Assembly: GCF_040939455.1 (NCBI RefSeq)
Contig: NC_134115.1
Coordinates: forward strand, 23,896,727 to 23,960,726
Length of the DNA stretch: 64,000 nucleotides
Direction: 5' to 3'
From: Microcebus murinus
Lineage: Eukaryota > Chordata > Mammalia > Primates > Cheirogaleidae
Of this stretch, positions 59,611-64,000 are shown piece by piece. Position 1 is the stretch's first letter, and the number at the start of each line of letters is the position of its first letter. Under the pieces are notes generated by a model. It did no database searches, had not been told where the DNA came from, and saw nothing but the letters and a program-made list of their open reading frames with translations. The position numbers and the translations under genes are program-made.

Positions 59611-59940
59611 GAAGGGACAGCGCTAGAGATACCAGAATTAGAGAGAGTGTTTCAGAGAAAGGGGGAGAAAAAAATCCTTTGACTATTCACAAGTTGGACT
59701 AGCTTTGACCTTACTCCCCAGTATGCTGCCCAAGTGGACCACTGTAAATATGGTCCAAAAAGTTGCATTAATTGTCTGCCTGAATTCTTGTAAATAGTCT
59801 CCGAGAAAGCAAGCTGAGAGAGCAAATGGCAAAAACTGTGAAATACAGTTATATTTGCCAACAGGAGAACCTCGTTTTGACATTTTCTTACACAAACCAA
59901 GATTTGGTCTTTAAAAAAATTAAATAATGCAAGTGACACA
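59611..59940. other. Unidentified segment
   Basis: Overlapping minus-strand frames of 70-95 codons, none recognisable. It may belong with 58560-59460 as one element. Confidence 0.35.
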
Positions 59941-59944
59941 TAAA

Positions 59945-60800
59945 CACATATGTATTATAAGAAATTCAAATAAGAGCATATAGAGTCGAAATTACAATCC
60001 CCCTTCCCTTCCTCCACAATCTCCTCTCGCTAGCAGGAACCTCTGCTAAGATATTAGTGCATTTATTAGAAAACCGTTCACTTTAGGTTCACACTCATAA
60101 TTTTAGTTTTTCTTTTACGTGTGTGTCTGTGTGTGTATGTTTATCATTTTCTTCTCTTATATGTACAAATTGCTTTCTTAGCGTAACAGGTAGAGCACTT
60201 CTGAGTCTAAGGTGTAACTTTAACCTTTTGGAGGCTATGGCCAAACTCCAGAATGTCCTTTTCCAATTTCTATTGCCACAAATGGTGCATGAAAGTGATT
60301 GTTTCCTCTCACTCTCACCAACCCAGAGCCATTCTTCAGTCAAGCACTTGGTACCCCACTGTTGTTTTAATTTGCATTTCCTTGATTATTCCTGATGCTG
60401 AGGACCTTCCCATAGGTTTATGGGCCTTTAGGAATCCTTGCTCTATGAATAATCTTTATTCTTCCCTTGCTCAGTTGTTTGGACTGTTTATGTAGTACAG
60501 ATATTAATCCTTTGTTGCAATCGTTTGAATCATATGAAAATGCAAACATTTTCTCTCACGCTGCAGCTTATCTATTAACTTATTATGATGTCTTTTTTCT
60601 TGTAAGATTTTATTTTTGTGTACCGACCTTAAACAAATATTTTCCTTTTAGTTTCTGGGTTTTGTGTTTTTTAATGATAGTTTTCCTTATCCCATGATGG
60701 TAAGAATATTCTCCCCTATTTTATTCAAATGCTTTATAGTTTGGCTTTAGGTTTATTCCAGAATCTGAGCTTTATTATTTGGTTTGATGTCAGTAGGAAT
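59945..60800 (-). mobile_element. Old L1 (L1M/HAL1-type), antisense
   Basis: 'ttgttttaatttgcatttccttgattattcctgatgctgagg' and 'gatattaatcctttgttgcaatcg' are antisense ORF2 landmarks. Strongly diverged. Confidence 0.7.
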
Positions 60801-60824
60801 CAAATGTATCTTTTTCTGCACGAT

Positions 60825-61050
60825 GTAACAGAGTCAGATGCTTGGGTCTATTTTCCAGTTCTCCATTATGTTTATAGTTCTGAACGACTAGCCTCTTCTG
60901 GACCTCAGTTTTGACATTACAAAATGTGAATAACATTTCCATGTACTTCATAGGATTGTGGGACAGATGAAATGAATTATTACATGGAAAACACTTAGAA
61001 TAGTGCCTGGAATATTGCAAGCCCTTTTTGACGTATGCTAACAGCAACAA
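60825..61050 (+). mobile_element. MIR SINE
   Basis: 'gacctcagttttgacattacaaaatgtgaataac', 'cataggattgtgggacagatgaaatg' and 'acttagaatagtgcctggaata' give the sense MIR order. Confidence 0.8.
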
Positions 61051-61109
61051 ATTCCCAAACAAGCCCCCAAAACAAAACAACAGTAACAAATCCAAACTCC
61101 CCTCTAGTG

Positions 61110-61426
61110 CTGCTGTCCCCAAACCCTGGGACACGGCCAGGTACTGAAGCCTGTTAGGAACTAGGCTGCTCATTGCCACCTGAGCTTGGCCCACTCCCAA
61201 ATCCCTTGTTATCCACCATCTGTGGAAAAATTGTCTTCCATGAAACTTAGGAACCAGGCCTCACAGCTGGAGGTGTGCTTTGGGGTGGGGGTGGTTGGAT
61301 GAAGCAAAGCTTCATGTGTATTTATAGCTACTCCCCATCACTCACATCACCATCTGAGCTCTGCCGTCTCCTTCTACCCCTCATCACCCTCCTCCCTCTT
61401 GGTGCCTAAAAGGTTGGGGACTGCTG
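61110..61426. mobile_element. hAT-type DNA transposon, non-autonomous
   Basis: Ends are inverted repeats: CTGCTGTCCCCAAACC left and CAGCAGTCCCCAACC read from the right. The interior ('aaattgtcttccatgaaac', 'cctcacagctgg') matches a common mammalian hAT family. Family name not certain. Confidence 0.82.
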
Positions 61427-61836
61427 CTGGAAACCTTAGAGAGCCTCAGGATTGAAGTTCTCTGCCCCATGCTTTGCCAGAGGAAGCAAACTTCCTCTAA
61501 GTCTGGTTCTCATTGTGTCCTGGAAACTCCTCCAAATCTTATATGGTTGTGATTGAAAGCAAATCCTCAGATGTTTGCAGGGTTTCCTTTAGGCATTAAA
61601 ATTATCCATGCTTCCCTACACCTACTCCCCAAATGCCCTACACACCTATTACTGTTTGAGTCACTTCAGCTGTACATTGGTTAAGGAAAGAAGCAAAGTG
61701 ATTACATTTAGGCCACTATCCCCTGAGAATTATCTCTAATTTATCTTTTGATTGGCTTATACTCAAGAGGATCTAAGGCTACTTACTATAAGTCCATTCC
61801 TCTCTAGCAAACACAAGATACACTACTCATTTTAGT
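61427..61836. other. Unassigned upstream DNA
   Basis: Nothing recognised. Confidence 0.4.
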
Positions 61837-61837
61837 A

Positions 61838-62025
61838 CAGCAAGTCCTCACTTAATATCATCAATAGGCTCTTGGAAACTTTAAGTGAAATCATGTACAG
61901 CAGATCCTCAATTAACATCATTTTGTTACAATGTTGATACGAAAAAAAATAGTTTTGTTGTATGTCGTTCTGCTTAGAGTCTCAGTTTGAAGAACTCATT
62001 GACGACGTTGAGAGACAACTTGCTA
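61838..62025. mobile_element. Tigger-like DNA element, internally deleted
   Basis: TA flanks both ends. Left end CAGCAAGTCCTCAC and right end, read inward, TAGCAAGTTGTCTC form the inverted repeat. The left-end motif recurs internally near 61898. Length 188 bp. Confidence 0.75.
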
Positions 62026-62189
62026 TATATCATTTGCCTTTTGGAAAATTATTTATATTCCTGAGCTCTTGCAACCTAAAAATAATTTATTTCTCTTTGT
62101 TTAAGTTAATGATAGGCCTCCAGAGGGTATAATAGTTCTTTAGAACATGCTAGTAGTTGACCATTGCTTAGTTGCCATGAAAGTTCACT

Positions 62190-62275
62190 TTGCCAGATCA
62201 TTTATTCATTCAACAAATACATTTGAATGCCTTCCTTTGGCTATATACTGTACTCAGTCCTGAAATGTCTTCCAA
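62190..62275 (-). mobile_element. L2 LINE 3' fragment
   Basis: 'tttattcattcaacaaatacatttgaatgcc' is the reverse L2 pattern. Confidence 0.6.
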
Positions 62276-62399
62276 GAATCCTGTTTATTATATAGCATAA
62301 GAATTCCTGGGGAGAGGGCTGTCATGTGAATTCATCTGTTCTATTGCTTCACTTAATTACAGTTTTCATTTATCAACTTAAACAATTTTTTTAAACTTT

Positions 62400-62945
62400 G
62401 TGGTAGATTAAAAATTTGGTCACAATCCTTCATGCACTAGTCTCATATAGAAAATCTTTATAATATGACTTCGTAGCTCCTTCCATTCAAAGGTGGAGTC
62501 AGTGTCCCCATCCCTTGAATCTGGGCTGGAGTTGTCACTTGCTTGCCTGGCTGGGGCCATGTAGAACAAAAAGGCAAAGGAAAGGAGAATTCTCTCTTTC
62601 CTAGAGCTTGGACACTCTTCTTCTCCTGCCCTTGGACATCAGAACTCCACATTCTCTCACCTTTGGACTCTGGGACTTGCACCAGTGCCCACCCTCCCAG
62701 GTTCTCAGGCCTTTGGCATTGGACCAAGAGTTACACCATAGGCTGCCCTCATTCTGAGGCCTCTGGACTTGGACGGAGCCACACTACAGTGTCCCTGATT
62801 CTCCAGCTTGCAGACAGCCTATTATGGGGGTTCTCAGCCTCCATAATTGCATGAGCCAATTTCCCTGACAAATCTTCTCTATCTCTCTGTCTATATATAC
62901 TCTATTGGTTCTGTCTCTTCAGAGAACCTTAATACAGATTGCTTT
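62400..62945 (+). mobile_element. Interspersed repeat, LTR-like, family not assigned
   Basis: 'ggacatcagaactccacattctctc', 'ttctcaggcctttggcattgg' and the end 'attggttctgtctcttcagagaacc' form a pattern seen at many loci in mammalian genomes. I could not name the family with certainty. Confidence 0.55.
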
Positions 62946-64000
62946 GACAACTTGACCTTCAGGCACCAGGAGGCCCTGATTTTAATGGAGGGCGTCAACA
63001 CAGGGGCAGTAGAACAGTGTGATTCGGAAGTAGAGTTATGGGCAATGGAGGGGAGTGGAGGGCTGCTGTGTCTTACAGCTCCCAAGCAGCAGCAGTGCTC
63101 ATTTCACTCTACCACATATCCTTGATCTTTTTCCTTCCTCCAAGGGAAATTAATGTCCCACTTTTCCCAACTTCCCTGGAATTTTTTCCGTACCTGTATC
63201 TACCTCTCTTTCATTACAGTATGTATGTGTTGGTTTTGTGTCTCTTTCAAAACTGGAGAAAAAGCCATGTTGGATTCATCTTGGTATCTCTCACACTTCT
63301 TTGGGAAAGGTAGATGAGCAATCAGTATAAATGCACAAATGAAATGTATTAGTCATGTTTCAGTGATTTCACTCTATGCCTACCTTGCATTGTCAAAAAG
63401 GACTTAAGAGAACTTAAAATTTTTATAATACAATTTGTGAAAGGAAATAAGAGTAAAGAAAGGAAAAATAAAGTGGATCCATATATAAGATTGGTTTATA
63501 GCAACCATGTAGTGTGGTCTAGTATTATTTGCCAGGAGTGGTCGGCGAACTTGGTGGTAAGCCACAGCCATCAGAGAAATACAATCATTTATTTGCAGTA
63601 GAATCAATGATCATGAGATTATCCTGACATAAGACTTGAAAGACATTTTTCTAAGATGTCTTCATCAGGAGGATCTGTTTGATGTTACAAATAGCATTCT
63701 TAACACCACACCTGAAGTATAAGTAACATGACTTGCCTCCAAAGCCAAACTTATCCTCAGTGGTGCACTCTCAAGAATGATAAGTTAGTTACCATGGAAT
63801 AGAAATGACTGCATGATATACAGTCTTATTTCAGGCGTGATAGAGAGGGTCACACACAGTTCAGGTGACCACTGTATCAGGCTGTTTCATACAAATTATC
63901 GAGGACATGGTTATATACTTCATGTACGATTTCTTCTTTCTCCTCTCTTTTAAAGCAAAAATGAGACAGCAATTCAGTGTTGTAGTCGGTTTCTCAAGAT
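62946..64000. other. Unassigned upstream DNA
   Basis: No repeat family, RNA gene or coding region recognised; overlapping frames at 62847-63313 are domain-free. Confidence 0.4.

Overview
This window looks like nuclear DNA of a primate, probably a strepsirrhine (lemur or galago). Two L1 3' ends (1-232 and 56534-57404) carry the 3' UTR type I associate with lemur and galago genomes. The rest is a typical mammalian mix of MIR, L2, MER5A, MER20, Tigger/MER2 DNA elements, a MaLR LTR, decayed L1 and microsatellites. I recognised no Alu. The species call rests on memory of repeat families, not on a search.

The one protein-coding gene I can support is on the minus strand in a CpG island at about 41170-43200. 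It fits the first exon and promoter of RORB (retinoid-related orphan receptor beta, NR1F2). A long GC- and CT-rich leader ends in an AUG in good context, then only seven coding bases (ATGCGAG) before a strong splice donor. That is the split expected for RORbeta1, whose protein starts Met-Arg-Ala. A TATA-like box lies at 42687-42692, GC boxes at 42812-42828, and the leader carries five upstream AUGs, the last of which overlaps the receptor start.

If this is right, positions 1-41975 are the 5' part of RORB intron 1 and positions above about 42700 are upstream intergenic DNA. Both sides are AT-rich and hold no other gene I can support. The intron has several repeat-free stretches that look like regulatory DNA (6780-7440, 16640-16900, 21541-22260, 29680-30010, 35815-36130, 36990-37330). 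One contains a perfect 17-bp palindrome made of two opposed POU octamers. The intron also has two strong short hairpins 146 bases apart, a CpG-dense patch, and a ~230-bp direct duplication (33311-33542 and 34685-34911) that I cannot assign to a repeat family.

The upstream side (43.2-64 kb) is richer in transposons: MER2, a MaLR LTR, a 915-bp Tigger with transposase remains, and several antisense L1s. One of these L1s is flanked by a perfect 18-bp target-site duplication and interrupted by a younger L1 with its own duplication. A segment at 58560-59940 with two tandem arrays is unidentified. I see no RNA gene, CRISPR array, operon or other prokaryotic feature, and no evidence for a wholly new biological system. 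The observations worth following are regulatory and structural.
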